DNA from: Bradyrhizobium manausense
GTDB lineage: Bacteria; Pseudomonadota; Alphaproteobacteria; Rhizobiales; Xanthobacteraceae
Direction: 5' to 3'
DNA: 49,972 nucleotides
NCBI RefSeq assembly: GCF_001440035.1
Contig: NZ_LJYG01000004.1
Location: 114,447-164,418 of the forward strand
A model generated the notes under the pieces. It was not told where the DNA came from. It did not search any database and saw only the letters and a program-made list of their open reading frames with translations. A program made the position numbers and the translations under genes. This document shows positions 42,254-49,972 of the stretch, piece after piece. The stretch's first letter is position 1, and every line of letters begins with the position of its first letter.

Positions 42254-42320
42254 GGCTCGTCTCCGAAATCCTGCGTATCTTCTTAGGTCAATTCCTTGAC
42301 GGAATCATTTCAAAACGTCG

Positions 42321-42346
42321 CACGCCTCAATTCGTGAATTGGCGTG
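42321..42346 (-). other. Stem-loop between rplU and rpmA
   Basis: CACGCCTCAATTC and GAATTGGCGTG pair with one bulge around a short loop. No T run follows, so it may stabilise or process the rplU-rpmA transcript, not terminate it. Confidence 0.4.
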
Positions 42347-42358
42347 ATCGGTCTTAAG

Positions 42359-42745
42359 TTACTCGGCAGCTTCCGCTGCAGGCGCCTTGGCAACCTTTTC
42401 CTTCTTCGGACGCGGGCCCTTGGTGGGCTTGGCGCCGTCGGCCAGGATCTCGGAGATGCGGAGCACCGTGATCTCGTCGCGATAGCCGCGCTTGCGGCGC
42501 GAATTCTTGCGGCGGCGCTTCTTGAACGCGATGACCTTGGGGCCGCGCTTGTGGTCGAGCACCTCGACCGCAACGGAGGCGCCGGCCACCGTCGGAGCGC
42601 CCAGCACCGGCGTGTCGCCGCCGAGCACCAGAACTTCATTCAACTGCACGATCGAGCCGACTTCGCCTTCGATCTTGCCAACTTCCAGGACATCATCCGG
42701 CACGACGCGGTATTGCTTGCCGCCGGTTTTGATGACTGCGAACAT
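42359..42745 (-). CDS. rplU: 50S ribosomal protein L21
   Basis: 128 residues. MFAVIKTGGKQYRVVPDDVLEVGK is the bL21 N-terminus, and VIAFKKRRRKNSRRKRGYRD the conserved basic core. The last 25 residues form a Lys/Ala-rich tail typical of Alphaproteobacteria. AAGGAA lies just upstream of the ATG. It is expressed from a strong sigma70-like promoter about 160 bases upstream, with a structured leader. Confidence 0.97.
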   Translation of the reverse strand: MFAVIKTGGKQYRVVPDDVLEVGKIEGEVGSIVQLNEVLVLGGDTPVLGAPTVAGASVAVEVLDHKRGPKVIAFKKRRRKNSRRKRGYRDEITVLRISEILADGAKPTKGPRPKKEKVAKAPAAEAAE

Positions 42746-42903
42746 CGTTTTTTTCCTTCGTGTTCAATCCCGGCCTCATGACTATCTGCCAGGGGCCGGC
42801 TTTTTGTCAGTCGCTATGGGTTTAGGCGTTTTGTGCGGGCGGGGATTATCCCCTTGAAAACCCACGCAAAAACATGCGGCGCGAGAAACGCCCCGCGCCG
42901 GTT
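42746..42903 (-). other. Structured 5' leader of rplU
   Basis: About 158 bases are predicted between the promoter and the ATG. On the minus strand it contains CGGCGCG/CGCGCCG around GGGCGTTTCT, a GGGGATAATCCCC hairpin, and a GCCGG...CCGGG pair close to the start codon. No gene is present. Together with 42939-43082 this fills the gap to the divergent ROK gene. Confidence 0.45.
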
Positions 42904-42910
42904 GTGCGGA

Positions 42911-42938
42911 CTTATAGCCGCAAGTCGCCAAGAGTCAA
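42911..42938 (-). promoter_or_regulatory. Sigma70-type promoter of rplU-rpmA
   Basis: On the minus strand TTGACT (-35, 42933-42938) and TATAAG (-10, 42911-42916) are separated by 16 bases. Each box has five of six consensus bases. This is the best promoter match I see in the window and fits a ribosomal protein operon. Confidence 0.65.
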
Positions 42939-43082
42939 GGAAAAGCGGGCGAAAAAGGCCCGGATTTGAAGGATTTGGCCAGACCGCCCGAATTGCTGCC
43001 GCCCGAATTGCCGCAGCCGAGCAACCAACCGGTTCCCTCGCCGTTGTCTTTCCAAATCCGAAAACGCGGGCAAGGGCATTTC

Positions 43083-44252
43083 ATGGCAACGGACGAACTG
43101 GTCAAGACCACGGGCATCGCCAATCACGGCGGCGAGCGGCTGCCATCGGTCGACGTCGACAGCTTCAATATCGAGCTGAAGGACGACGACGGTTTTCTCG
43201 GCGACCGCGCCAGCAAGGGCGCGTTCCGCGAGATCCTCGAGCGCTGGCGCAAGCCGCTGCGCAAGACCGGCGAGGACCCGTTCGGCAAGGAGCCGTCGGA
43301 GAACATCAGCAAGAAGACGCTGGATTCCATCCTGATCAGCGACGACGTCGAGGCCTCCGCCGTGGTGCACAGCGCCATCGAGGAGTTCGCCCAGGAGCTC
43401 GCTTATGTCACGCGCCGGTTCCTGAAGACAAAGGCCTGGGCCAAGACCGAGCGCATCGTGGTCGGCGGCGGCTTTCGCGATTCGCGCCTCGGGGAGCTCG
43501 CGATCGCGCGCGCCGAGATCATCCTGAAAGCCGAAGACTTCAAGATCGACATGGTGCCGATCCGGCATCACCCCGATGAAGCCGGCCTGATCGGCGCGCT
43601 GCATCTGGCGCCCTCGTGGATTTTCGAGGCCTATGACAGCATCCTCGCGGTCGATATCGGCGGCACCAACATTCGTTGCGGCCTGGTGGAGACGGGCTGG
43701 AAGAAGGCCAAGGACCTCTCGAAGGCCAAGGTGGTGAAATCGGAGCTGTGGCGGCATGCCGACGACGAGCCGACGCGCGAGGGCGCGGTGAAGCGGCTCA
43801 CCAAGATGCTGAAGGGGCTGATCGTCGCAGCCGACACCGATGGCTTCAAGCTCGCGCCCTTCATCGGCATCGCCTGTCCCGGCGTGATCAACGCGGACGG
43901 GTCCATCGAAAAAGGCGCGCAGAACCTGCCGGGCAATTGGGAGAGCAGCAAGTTCAACCTGCCGGCGAGCTTGATCGAGGGCATCCCCATGATCGGCGAG
44001 CACGACACCGCGATTCTGATGCACAATGACGGCGTGGTTCAGGGCCTCTCCGAGGTGCCGTTCATGCAGGACGTCGATCGCTGGGGCGTGCTCACCATCG
44101 GCACCGGCCTTGGCAATGCGCGTTTCACCAACCGCCGCCGCGACAGCGGCCAAGGTAAAGATAATGGCAAGGACCGGGATGCTGCGGAGGGGAAGAAAAA
44201 GCCCAAAGAAAACAACAAGGAAAACAACAAGGACTCTGCCAAGGCGGACTAA
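43083..44252 (+). CDS. ROK-like sugar-kinase-fold protein with circularly permuted motif order
   Basis: 389 residues from the ATG at 43083; an in-frame start at 42966 lies in unconserved sequence. ROK motifs occur out of order. The C-terminal-type segment comes first (ERIVVGGGFRDSRLGE at 124-139; PDEAGLIGALHL at 164-175), then the ATP-phosphate loop normally at the N-terminus (AVDIGGTNIRCGLV, 189-202). IACPGVI (263-269), the catalytic-type ND in MHNDGVVQGLSE (D316) and IGTGLGNARF (339-348) follow. The zinc motif CxCGxxGC is absent. Residues 355-389 are a Lys/Asn/Asp-rich tail. Sugar kinase activity is possible but unproven. It is divergent from rplU. Confidence 0.85.
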   Translation: MATDELVKTTGIANHGGERLPSVDVDSFNIELKDDDGFLGDRASKGAFREILERWRKPLRKTGEDPFGKEPSENISKKTLDSILISDDVEASAVVHSAIEEFAQELAYVTRRFLKTKAWAKTERIVVGGGFRDSRLGELAIARAEIILKAEDFKIDMVPIRHHPDEAGLIGALHLAPSWIFEAYDSILAVDIGGTNIRCGLVETGWKKAKDLSKAKVVKSELWRHADDEPTREGAVKRLTKMLKGLIVAADTDGFKLAPFIGIACPGVINADGSIEKGAQNLPGNWESSKFNLPASLIEGIPMIGEHDTAILMHNDGVVQGLSEVPFMQDVDRWGVLTIGTGLGNARFTNRRRDSGQGKDNGKDRDAAEGKKKPKENNKENNKDSAKAD

Positions 44253-44427
44253 CCAGCGTTTGGACACCGGTTCGCGTCAGGAAAACGCGTCAACCGGGGT
44301 AACCTTGACTGGTTAGGTTAAGGACAACTTTACGTTGCAGTTCCCGAAACGCACGCTAAGGTGGAACCGTCGACTCACGCAGGCCTGCGAAGCCGCCCTT
44401 CCTGGCCTGCTTTTTGATGAGCGGCAC

Positions 44428-44475
44428 GGGACCGCCAGTGGTTTACCGCGTCTGGCGGTCCCATCCCGTTTTCTT
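44428..44475 (+). terminator. Candidate terminator of the ROK-like gene
   Basis: GGGACCGCCAG (44428-44438) pairs perfectly with 44452-44462. A T-rich stretch, GTTTTCTTCTT, begins 6 bases later. It is 176 bases past the stop, farther than usual. Confidence 0.4.
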
Positions 44476-44480
44476 CTTCG

Positions 44481-44507
44481 CCTCTCCCGCTTGCTTTGCG
44501 GGAGAGG
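44481..44507. repeat. CCTCTCCC-type hairpin
   Basis: CCTCTCCCGC (44481-44490) and GCGGGAGAGG (44498-44507) form a perfect 10-base stem. It is related to the hairpins at 38297-38359. Confidence 0.6.
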
Positions 44508-44612
44508 TGCACCGAGCCAGGATCGGCCTGATTCAACCCAATCTCGGCGCGCTTTTGGGGGACTCGCCGGCAGCGGGGCTGAAACAGGCAGCGGATTTTC
44601 CCCTCTCGCGCC

Positions 44613-44641
44613 TTGTCTGGCCCGCCATCCTCGCTTATGAA
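44613..44641 (+). promoter_or_regulatory. Candidate sigma70 promoter of tRNA-Ser
   Basis: TTGTCT (44613-44618) and TATGAA (44636-44641) are 17 bases apart, with four of six consensus bases in each box. The -10 box ends 43 bases before the mature tRNA start. Confidence 0.4.
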
Positions 44642-44684
44642 CGCCCCCAACCACAGGGGCCCTGCCTCACTATGGCGACCTTCA

Positions 44685-44774
44685 GGAGAGGTGGCAGAGT
44701 GGTTGAATGCACCGCACTCGAAATGCGGCATAGGTGCAAGCCTATCGGGGGTTCGAATCCCTCCCTCTCCGCCA
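44685..44774 (+). tRNA. tRNA-Ser (anticodon CGA)
   Basis: 90 bases including an encoded CCA. The acceptor stem GGAGAGG pairs with CCTCTCC, and the discriminator base is G. The anticodon stem CCGCA/TGCGG encloses CTCGAAA, giving anticodon CGA, which reads UCG. A long variable arm (TAGGTGCAAGCCTA) is characteristic of serine tRNAs, and GGTTCGAATCC is the T loop. The 3' flank leads into a stretch with a broken gene and small unknown genes. Confidence 0.95.
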
Positions 44775-45066
44775 GCCCGAATTTCAAATCAACTGTTCCA
44801 GTGCCAGACAATGGGTCGGTCCCGGTTAGATCCTCATGCCGGTTAGGTCGTGGATAGGGGCAGGACAGCGAGCCAAGGAGCGCCACCATCCCTTTGCCAC
44901 CTTGTGCTGACTTGGCCTCAGGACAATTCATCTTTTAGTGCTGCAGCAATACGCGATGCTTTCGTCGGATTTCAGCAATATCTTTACTCTGATCGTAAGT
45001 AGATGCATGCCGCTGCGCGCGGGAAGAAAAGACCAAGGGGGTAGTCGTGCAGATGAGCCGAGTTGC

Positions 45067-45987
45067 ATGACCAATCAAGGATACGATATCGTTGGCGATA
45101 TTCACGGTCATGGGGATGCATTGCATCGATTGTTACGCAAGCTCGACTACGTCGAAGTCGAAGGTGCTTTTCGGCATTCAGAACGGAAAATGATCTTCGT
45201 CGGCGATTTCATCGACCGCGGTCCGCAGCAGCTCGAAGTTTTGCGTGTTGCCCGCGCGATGTGTGAAGCTGGGACAGCCAGCGCAGTTTTGGGCCATCAT
45301 GAGTTTAACGCCATTGGCTGGGCCGCTTGAAGTGAGAATGGCGACTTCCTTCGCAATCACTCTCCAAAGACCGCGCGCCAGCACGCGGAATTTCTTCGTC
45401 AGTTCGAAGAAAACTCGGCGGCCCATCAGGATGCTGTCAGCTGGTTCAAAACCCTCCCAGTTTGGTTAGACCTTCCTGATCTTCGTGTAGCCCACGCTTG
45501 CTGGCATGAACCATCGCTAAAGGTCCTCAGGCCGTTCTTGGACGAACGAGGCGGTCTTACAGAGTCAGGAATCCGTGAGGCCTATCGTGACGGAACACCC
45601 GCCCATGCCGCCGTCGAAATACTCCTGAAAGGCCCGGAGCAACGTCTGCCCGAGGGAATCCATTTCTTTGACAAAGATGGTCACAAGCGGGAGGAAGTCC
45701 GGTTGCGTTGGTGGGACCCGGAAGCCGTAACCTTTCGAAGAGCCACCCTTTCGATGGATGGTCGCGAGGCTGAATTGCCCGACGCGGAGCTTCCTCGGGA
45801 CTTGAGGTATCGTGGAAGCAAACCGGTGTTCTTTGGCCACTATTGGATGAATGGTTCACCGAGACTTACGGCACCAAACGCAGCATGTCTCGACTTTAGC
45901 ATTGCGAAGGGCGGGTATCTGACGGCCTATCGATGGTCGGGGGAAACTCAATTGTCGGATAAGAATCTAATTTCGGTCGCGGCATAG
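45067..45987 (+). pseudogene. Metallophosphoesterase gene broken by one in-frame TGA
   Basis: One continuous frame of 306 codons is interrupted only by TGA at 45328-45330 (codon 88). Before it are GDIHGHGDAL and VGDFIDRGP, the calcineurin-type metal motifs. After it the same frame continues through AENSAAHQDA-like text, LRVAHACWHEP, LKGPEQRLPEGIHFFDKDG and VFFGHYWM, all typical of bacterial PPP-like phosphoesterases. The context GCT-TGA-AGT suggests an ancestral CGA arginine changed by one C-to-T mutation. The invariant GNHE motif reads GHHE (H77), a second sign of decay. The start at 45067 fits the family; no strong ribosome site is present. The downstream half could be translated from 45538, but would lack the metal site. 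Confidence 0.85.
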
Positions 45988-46193
45988 GCGAAATCACAAA
46001 AAGCCAACAGGTTCATGTTCAGAAGCCGAAAGGGCCACGGGTATTCTCAGCCCGGATGCAGGCAGGCTCACTCCGATGTGGCAGCTGTGGAACTGGCGTA
46101 GAAACGGCATTGCATCCAAGGGAGCGGAGCCGAGGCGCGAGAACTTAAGCCGAATCTACTGTACTCTACTGGCAACTGAAACATGGAGGCAAA

Positions 46194-46379
46194 ATGGGCA
46201 TTGAGCTGAAGCAGGAGACTTTAGCGAAACTTCGTAACCAGCTTGGTCGTGAGCCAACCGATGCTGAGGTTCGTGCTGCTCGTGACGAACTACTTCGAAG
46301 GCATTATGCCGCCATGCTGACAACCGAGATGATGTTGCGTGACGAAGCGGATGAGTTCTCGCCGCGGTCATCCAAATAA
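46194..46379 (+). CDS. Small protein of unknown function
   Basis: 61 residues. A perfect GGAGG (46185-46189) lies 4 bases before the ATG. The protein is charged and helical, with LRNQLGREPTDAEVRAARDE, reminiscent of short bacterial regulators or antitoxin-like helices, but no family can be named. It is isolated, 206 bases after the broken phosphoesterase gene. Confidence 0.6.
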   Translation: MGIELKQETLAKLRNQLGREPTDAEVRAARDELLRRHYAAMLTTEMMLRDEADEFSPRSSK

Positions 46380-46577
46380 GGCAATCTCAATCGCTCAAGC
46401 GCCCCGCAAGAGCCCCAAGGATTCGTCACCCCCGCCCTGAGCCCGCCCCGCAACATCGACCGGGATTTAGATTACCTCGTTCCGCGAGCTGGCGTGTCGC
46501 TAGCGTTGGAGAGCAGTTTGAGCTGCCCGCGCCGGGTATTCAGCTTTTAGTCGCAGTCGTGGCTGCATGCCGAGACT

Positions 46578-46582
46578 GGAGG
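46578..46582 (+). promoter_or_regulatory. Ribosome binding site that sets a GTG start
   Basis: A perfect GGAGG is 5 bases before GTG 46588 and lies inside the longer frame that begins at ATG 46567. Confidence 0.6.
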
Positions 46583-46587
46583 ATTTC

Positions 46588-46893
46588 GTGCCATACAAAG
46601 TCATGATCGACGACAATTTTCATTTCGGACGCGGAGACGAACGCAACGAGCATGGCGTCTTTTCGAGCGCTGAAGAAGCCATTGCGGCCTGCAAGCGCAT
46701 TGTGGATGAGGATCTGAAAAATTCATACCGGCCTGGCATGTCTGAAGCAGAGCTCTACGAAACGTACACGATGTTTGGCGACGATCCGTTTGTCATGCCC
46801 ATCGATAAGGCTGATAAATCAATAACATTCTCCGCATGGGATTATGCAAAAGAACGCTGCAAGGCTTTTGGGTTCAGCGGTACCGAGGGCTGA
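46588..46893 (+). CDS. Conserved hypothetical protein, about 100 residues
   Basis: 101 residues from GTG 46588, beginning MPYKVMIDDNFHFGRGDERN. The GGAGG 5 bases upstream decides this start over the ATG at 46567. FSSAEEAIAACKRIVDEDL and SAWDYAKERCKAF look like a conserved alpha/beta domain seen in rhizobial hypothetical proteins; I know no function. There is no signal peptide or membrane segment. Confidence 0.75.
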   Translation: MPYKVMIDDNFHFGRGDERNEHGVFSSAEEAIAACKRIVDEDLKNSYRPGMSEAELYETYTMFGDDPFVMPIDKADKSITFSAWDYAKERCKAFGFSGTEG

Positions 46894-47047
46894 ACTGAGA
46901 TAGTGAAATTGATGCCCACGTCCATGCGTACATTATGTCTTGCCACGGCGTTGTCGATGCCGGCCGTAATCGCCCTCCGGTAGACCTTGTCAACACGCGA
47001 AATCACCACGATGATCCGCGCGTCGTAGCATCGCTCGCGAGGCCTTC

Positions 47048-48187
47048 ATGCGAAAATGCGAAGTCGCCGTGCTGGGTCTGGGGCTGATGGGCGGAGCAGC
47101 GCTGGGCGCGTTGCTGGAGGCCGGCGTCGATGCGCTCGGGTTCGACCCTGTCGCAGCAGGTTCTGATCGCGGCTCGTCGCATGGGTCATGTCGCATTTTT
47201 CGTCGCTTCAATTTCGAAAATCCCAACTACACTGGCCTGAGCGACGAGGCTCATGCCGGCTGGATCCGGTTGCAGGCCGAAAGCGGTCAAACGGTTCTGA
47301 CGGAAACCCCTATCCTGGAGGCCGGCCGCCCCGGCTCCGCCATGGTGGCGTCCTCGCGCGCGGCCGCGATCGCGACAGGGCGTCCGGATCCGATGATGAC
47401 CGCTGCTGTCGCGAACAAGGAATTTCCGGCTTTCAACCTGCCTGACGATTGGGACGTCGTGGTGCAGGACGGTGGCGCGATCCTGCACACCGCTACAGTC
47501 ATGAAACTGATGCGATCATGCGCCGCGAATCGCGTGATTCCGGAACGCGCGAGCTTCACGCCGCGCCACGACGGCGTCTCGATCCGCACGGCGAGCGAAG
47601 AGTTCTTCGCCGAGCGCGCGATCCTGGCGCTGGGCCCATGGCTCGGTCGCGCCCTCCCGCAACTCACCCCGCTGCTCAACGTCACCCGACAGGCGGTCGG
47701 CTGGTTCAAGCCAGCCCGCCCTGAGACTGTAGCGCTCGGTCGTTTCCCGATCTTCATTCTGGACCGAGGTCCTGACAACATCGTCTACGGCTTTCCGGAT
47801 TTCGAACGGCGCGGCGTCAAAGCTGCGCCTCACAACCACGGGCCCGTGGTCGGCCCCGACGACTGGGGTCCGCCCGCCACCGATGCCGAACTCCGCCCCA
47901 TCGGCGAAGCGCTGGCCGCGCTCGTCCCCGGCGCGGCCGGGCCCATCGTCGATCGCGACGTCTGCCTCTACACCAACACCGCGCCCGCCGACATCAGGCT
48001 GGACGCGGGCGATGAATTCATCATCGATCGCTGGCCGGAGTCCCGCCTCATCGTCTGCTCCGCGTGTTCAGGCCATGGTGCGAAGTTCGCGCCCGCCATC
48101 GGGCAAAGGCTCGCGCGCCTTGCCACCGATCCGTCCTACCAAGCCGAACCCTTCTTTCAGCTGTCCCGATATTCTCAATTCGCCTGA
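47048..48187 (+). CDS. FAD-dependent oxidoreductase, sarcosine oxidase/SolA-like
   Basis: 379 residues. The FAD loop VLGLGLMGGAAL is at the N-terminus. GSSHGSCRIFR (43-53) matches the GSSHGxxR motif of the monomeric sarcosine oxidase group. C306 in DVCLYTNTAPADIR corresponds to the cysteine that covalently holds FAD in that group, and DEFIIDRWP with CSGHGAKFAPAIG follows. Such enzymes oxidise N-methyl amino acids, releasing formaldehyde and peroxide; the substrate here is unknown. It stands alone, with GAGG before the ATG. Confidence 0.9.
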   Translation: MRKCEVAVLGLGLMGGAALGALLEAGVDALGFDPVAAGSDRGSSHGSCRIFRRFNFENPNYTGLSDEAHAGWIRLQAESGQTVLTETPILEAGRPGSAMVASSRAAAIATGRPDPMMTAAVANKEFPAFNLPDDWDVVVQDGGAILHTATVMKLMRSCAANRVIPERASFTPRHDGVSIRTASEEFFAERAILALGPWLGRALPQLTPLLNVTRQAVGWFKPARPETVALGRFPIFILDRGPDNIVYGFPDFERRGVKAAPHNHGPVVGPDDWGPPATDAELRPIGEALAALVPGAAGPIVDRDVCLYTNTAPADIRLDAGDEFIIDRWPESRLIVCSACSGHGAKFAPAIGQRLARLATDPSYQAEPFFQLSRYSQFA

Positions 48188-48480
48188 GCGGATGCTGGGA
48201 TTTCGCGCCCCGCCTGTCGAACCTCCCGCCACGATGCCATCATGCACCTGTTTTGCCCGACGGAACAAGCGCAATTTCTGAAATTCCGTAGACGCTGGCA
48301 AAAGCCCTTGTTCTGACGGGAGCTGGCTACTGTGCATGGGGTTGTTTTCGACTTTCTTTCCGCCCGGCAAACGGAAGCCCGCAGGCGCCGTGGCCGTTTG
48401 AACCCGCCGCCGCCGCGTTCCGACCAATAGCCCACGGCCGGCAGTCGGCCAGCTGATCCACGACCATGTGATCCACGACG

Positions 48481-49752
48481 ATGTTCGACAAAGCTTACCG
48501 GCAGCGCCTCGAGGCTGACCTTGCGCAATGGGAGGCCGATGGCGTGATCGCGCCGGCGGCAGCTGGCGCCATCCGCAATGCATTGCCGCCGCTCTCATCA
48601 GGCATCAACATCGCCGTCGTCGTTGCCATCGTCGGCGGCCTCCTGATCTCGGCCGCGTTCCTCGCCTTCGTCGCGGCACACTGGACCGAGATCGCGCGCC
48701 TGTTGCGGTTTGCGATCCTGCTCGCCGGCATGATCGTCTCAGGCGGCCTTGGCGCGTGGTTCGCTTCGACGGGCCGCAGCATTCTCGCCGATCTCTGCGC
48801 CAGCATCGGTGCCATCATCTTCGGCGCCGGCATCGCGCTGGTCGGCCAGATGTATCATCTCGGCGACGATTTTGCCGGCGGCATGCTGCTGTGGGCGATC
48901 GGCGCATTCGCAGCGGCGCTGCTGACCGGCTCGCGCGGCGCGCTTGCGGTCGCCCTCGTCGCCGCCTCCATCTGGACCTGCATGCGCGCCTATGACGCGC
49001 CTGATGTCCTGCATCTTCCGTTCCTGCTGCTCTGGCTGATCGCCGCCGCCGTTGCGCTCGCCTGGAATTCGCACGTCGCGGCCCATCTCGTTGCGATCGC
49101 GCTGCTGCCGTGGTGGATCGCGACAGCGCTGCGCTTCGATCTCGACGGCATGCAGCCGGCCTTCGTGCTGGCGAACGGAGCCGCGCTGCTGTTCGGCGCC
49201 GGCCTTGCGATCGCATCTCACGCCTCGCCGCGGGCGCAGCGGCTTGGCAGTGTGCTGTCGATCTACGGCGCGTTTGCGCTTGGCCTCGTTGCCTCCCTGG
49301 AGGTGACGACGATCGACGACATCTTCCCCTTCCGAACCGGAACGGCGCCAGCGCAGCCGCCATGGGCGATCCTGTGCGGAATTGCCGGCGTGGTTCTTGC
49401 GCTCGCCTCCGCCGGCGTGACAAGGCGCGCGGGTGAAATCCTCGCGGCCTGTGCCATCGGCCTCGTGCTGGTCGCCGCGCCGCTCTGGCCGGCGTCCGCG
49501 GCCGGCGAGCCCTGGTTCGCCTATGCCGCGCTGCTCGCTGCCATGCTGTGCCTCGTCGTCTCAGGCGTGCTCGATGACGTGCGCCCGCGCATCGTCGCCG
49601 GCTGGCTCGGCATCGCCGGCGTCATCGCGGGCACCACCTGGACCGTGAAGGGCTCGCTGCTGCGCCGCTCGGCTTTCCTGGCGGCGGCCGGTGTCATCGC
49701 CGTCGTGTTCGCGTCGGCACTCAATCGCATGCTGCCGAGGGCCGGGCGATGA
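48481..49752 (+). CDS. DUF2157 membrane protein
   Basis: 423 residues. A soluble N-terminal helix (MFDKAYRQRLEADLAQWEADG) precedes about ten or more hydrophobic segments from INIAVVVAIVGGLLISAAFLAF onward. This is the DUF2157 layout; the function is unknown. Its stop overlaps the next start (ATGA at 49749-49752), so it is translated with the GDYXXLXY gene. Confidence 0.9.
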   Translation: MFDKAYRQRLEADLAQWEADGVIAPAAAGAIRNALPPLSSGINIAVVVAIVGGLLISAAFLAFVAAHWTEIARLLRFAILLAGMIVSGGLGAWFASTGRSILADLCASIGAIIFGAGIALVGQMYHLGDDFAGGMLLWAIGAFAAALLTGSRGALAVALVAASIWTCMRAYDAPDVLHLPFLLLWLIAAAVALAWNSHVAAHLVAIALLPWWIATALRFDLDGMQPAFVLANGAALLFGAGLAIASHASPRAQRLGSVLSIYGAFALGLVASLEVTTIDDIFPFRTGTAPAQPPWAILCGIAGVVLALASAGVTRRAGEILAACAIGLVLVAAPLWPASAAGEPWFAYAALLAAMLCLVVSGVLDDVRPRIVAGWLGIAGVIAGTTWTVKGSLLRRSAFLAAAGVIAVVFASALNRMLPRAGR

Positions 49753-49972
49753 CGAGGCTCTCCGCACTCTGGCAGCGCATCCCGAAAGCCGTGCTGTTCG
49801 GCGTCGCGATCCTGCTGCAATGCGCGCTGTTGATCCTGATGGTCGCCGATCGCACGCAGATCCTGCGCGAGGGCCGTGAGGTGACCTTGCAGACCCGCCC
49901 CGTCGATCCCCGCGATCTCCTGCGCGGCGACTACGTCACGCTCGGTTACGACATCACGCAACTGCCGGCAGG
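49749..49972 (+). CDS. GDYXXLXY-domain protein, 3' end missing
   Basis: 74 codons are visible. A membrane segment at about 13-33 (AVLFGVAILLQCALLILMV) is followed by an extracytoplasmic stretch with VDPRDLLRGDYVTLGYDI, the GDYXXLXY signature. Members are usually found beside DUF2157 proteins, as here, with a 4-base ATGA overlap. The function is unknown. Confidence 0.88.
   Translation, partial: MTRLSALWQRIPKAVLFGVAILLQCALLILMVADRTQILREGREVTLQTRPVDPRDLLRGDYVTLGYDITQLPA

Larger units (their letters stand above)
44253..44684. other. Intergenic region between the ROK-like gene and tRNA-Ser
   Basis: I see no supported gene. It holds two perfect hairpins (44428-44462 and 44481-44507) and a candidate tRNA promoter (44613-44641). 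A 101-codon plus-strand frame at 44335-44640 has no recognisable family or ribosome site and runs through both hairpins. Confidence 0.6.

Noticed and set aside
44335..44640. 101-codon plus-strand frame between the ROK-like gene and tRNA-Ser
   Set aside because: It runs across two perfect hairpins, has no ribosome site and resembles translated repeat sequence.
44685..44774. tRNA-Ser as an attachment site for a genomic island
   Set aside because: No integrase follows and no repeated copy of the tRNA 3' end was seen inside the window; kept only as a weak possibility.
47516..47839. Minus-strand frame inside the sarcosine-oxidase-like gene
   Set aside because: Shadow of the flavoenzyme gene; no independent support.

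Overview
The window is GC-rich alphaproteobacterial chromosome. Protein content, gene order and dispersed palindromic repeats of the CGTCATTCCGGGG and CATTGCGAGCGAAGC types point to Bradyrhizobium or a very close relative. This assignment is inference from recognised families and layout; no search was run.

Layout. (1) 1-11.8 kb is a TCA-cycle block on the plus strand: the end of zapE, then mdh, sucC, a DUF1579-like gene, sucD, sucA, sucB, a short-chain dehydrogenase and lpdA. Together they encode malate dehydrogenase, succinyl-CoA synthetase and the 2-oxoglutarate dehydrogenase complex. (2) 11.8-17.3 kb holds a small membrane protein, a DUF4337-like membrane protein, xerC and priA (divergent), and rlpA. 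Upstream of rlpA is an AT-rich gap with a textbook CtrA-type box that overlaps a CcrM methylation site. (3) 17.9-23.1 kb is the F1 ATP synthase operon atpHAGDC, with a palindromic repeat lodged between atpD and atpC. (4) 23.3-25.0 kb is a membrane-anchored class III cyclase-like protein with three repeated extracytoplasmic modules. (5) 25.0-39.4 kb, mostly minus strand, is a block that reads obgE, proB, proA, nadD, rsfS, rlmH, envC, ctpA, divergent polysaccharide deacetylase, rppH and an rppH paralogue. It is interrupted by a sulfatase/TctC pair between obgE and proB and by a plus-strand ParDE toxin-antitoxin module between proB and proA. (6) 39.5-42.9 kb carries a MaoC-like hydratase, an EamA transporter, a GNAT acetyltransferase and rpmA-rplU with a clear sigma70-type promoter and a long structured leader. 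(7) 43.1-44.3 kb is a ROK-like protein whose motifs are in circularly permuted order. (8) 44.7-47 kb is a less orderly stretch: tRNA-Ser(CGA), a metallophosphoesterase gene broken by one TGA, and two small unknown genes. (9) 47-50 kb holds a sarcosine-oxidase-like flavoenzyme, a DUF2157 membrane protein and the start of a GDYXXLXY protein.

Most of the window is housekeeping. The parts most worth a second look are the permuted ROK protein, the CtrA/CcrM box upstream of rlpA, the triple-module cyclase, the insertions in otherwise conserved operons, the nonsense-broken phosphoesterase and the nested palindrome inside one repeat copy.
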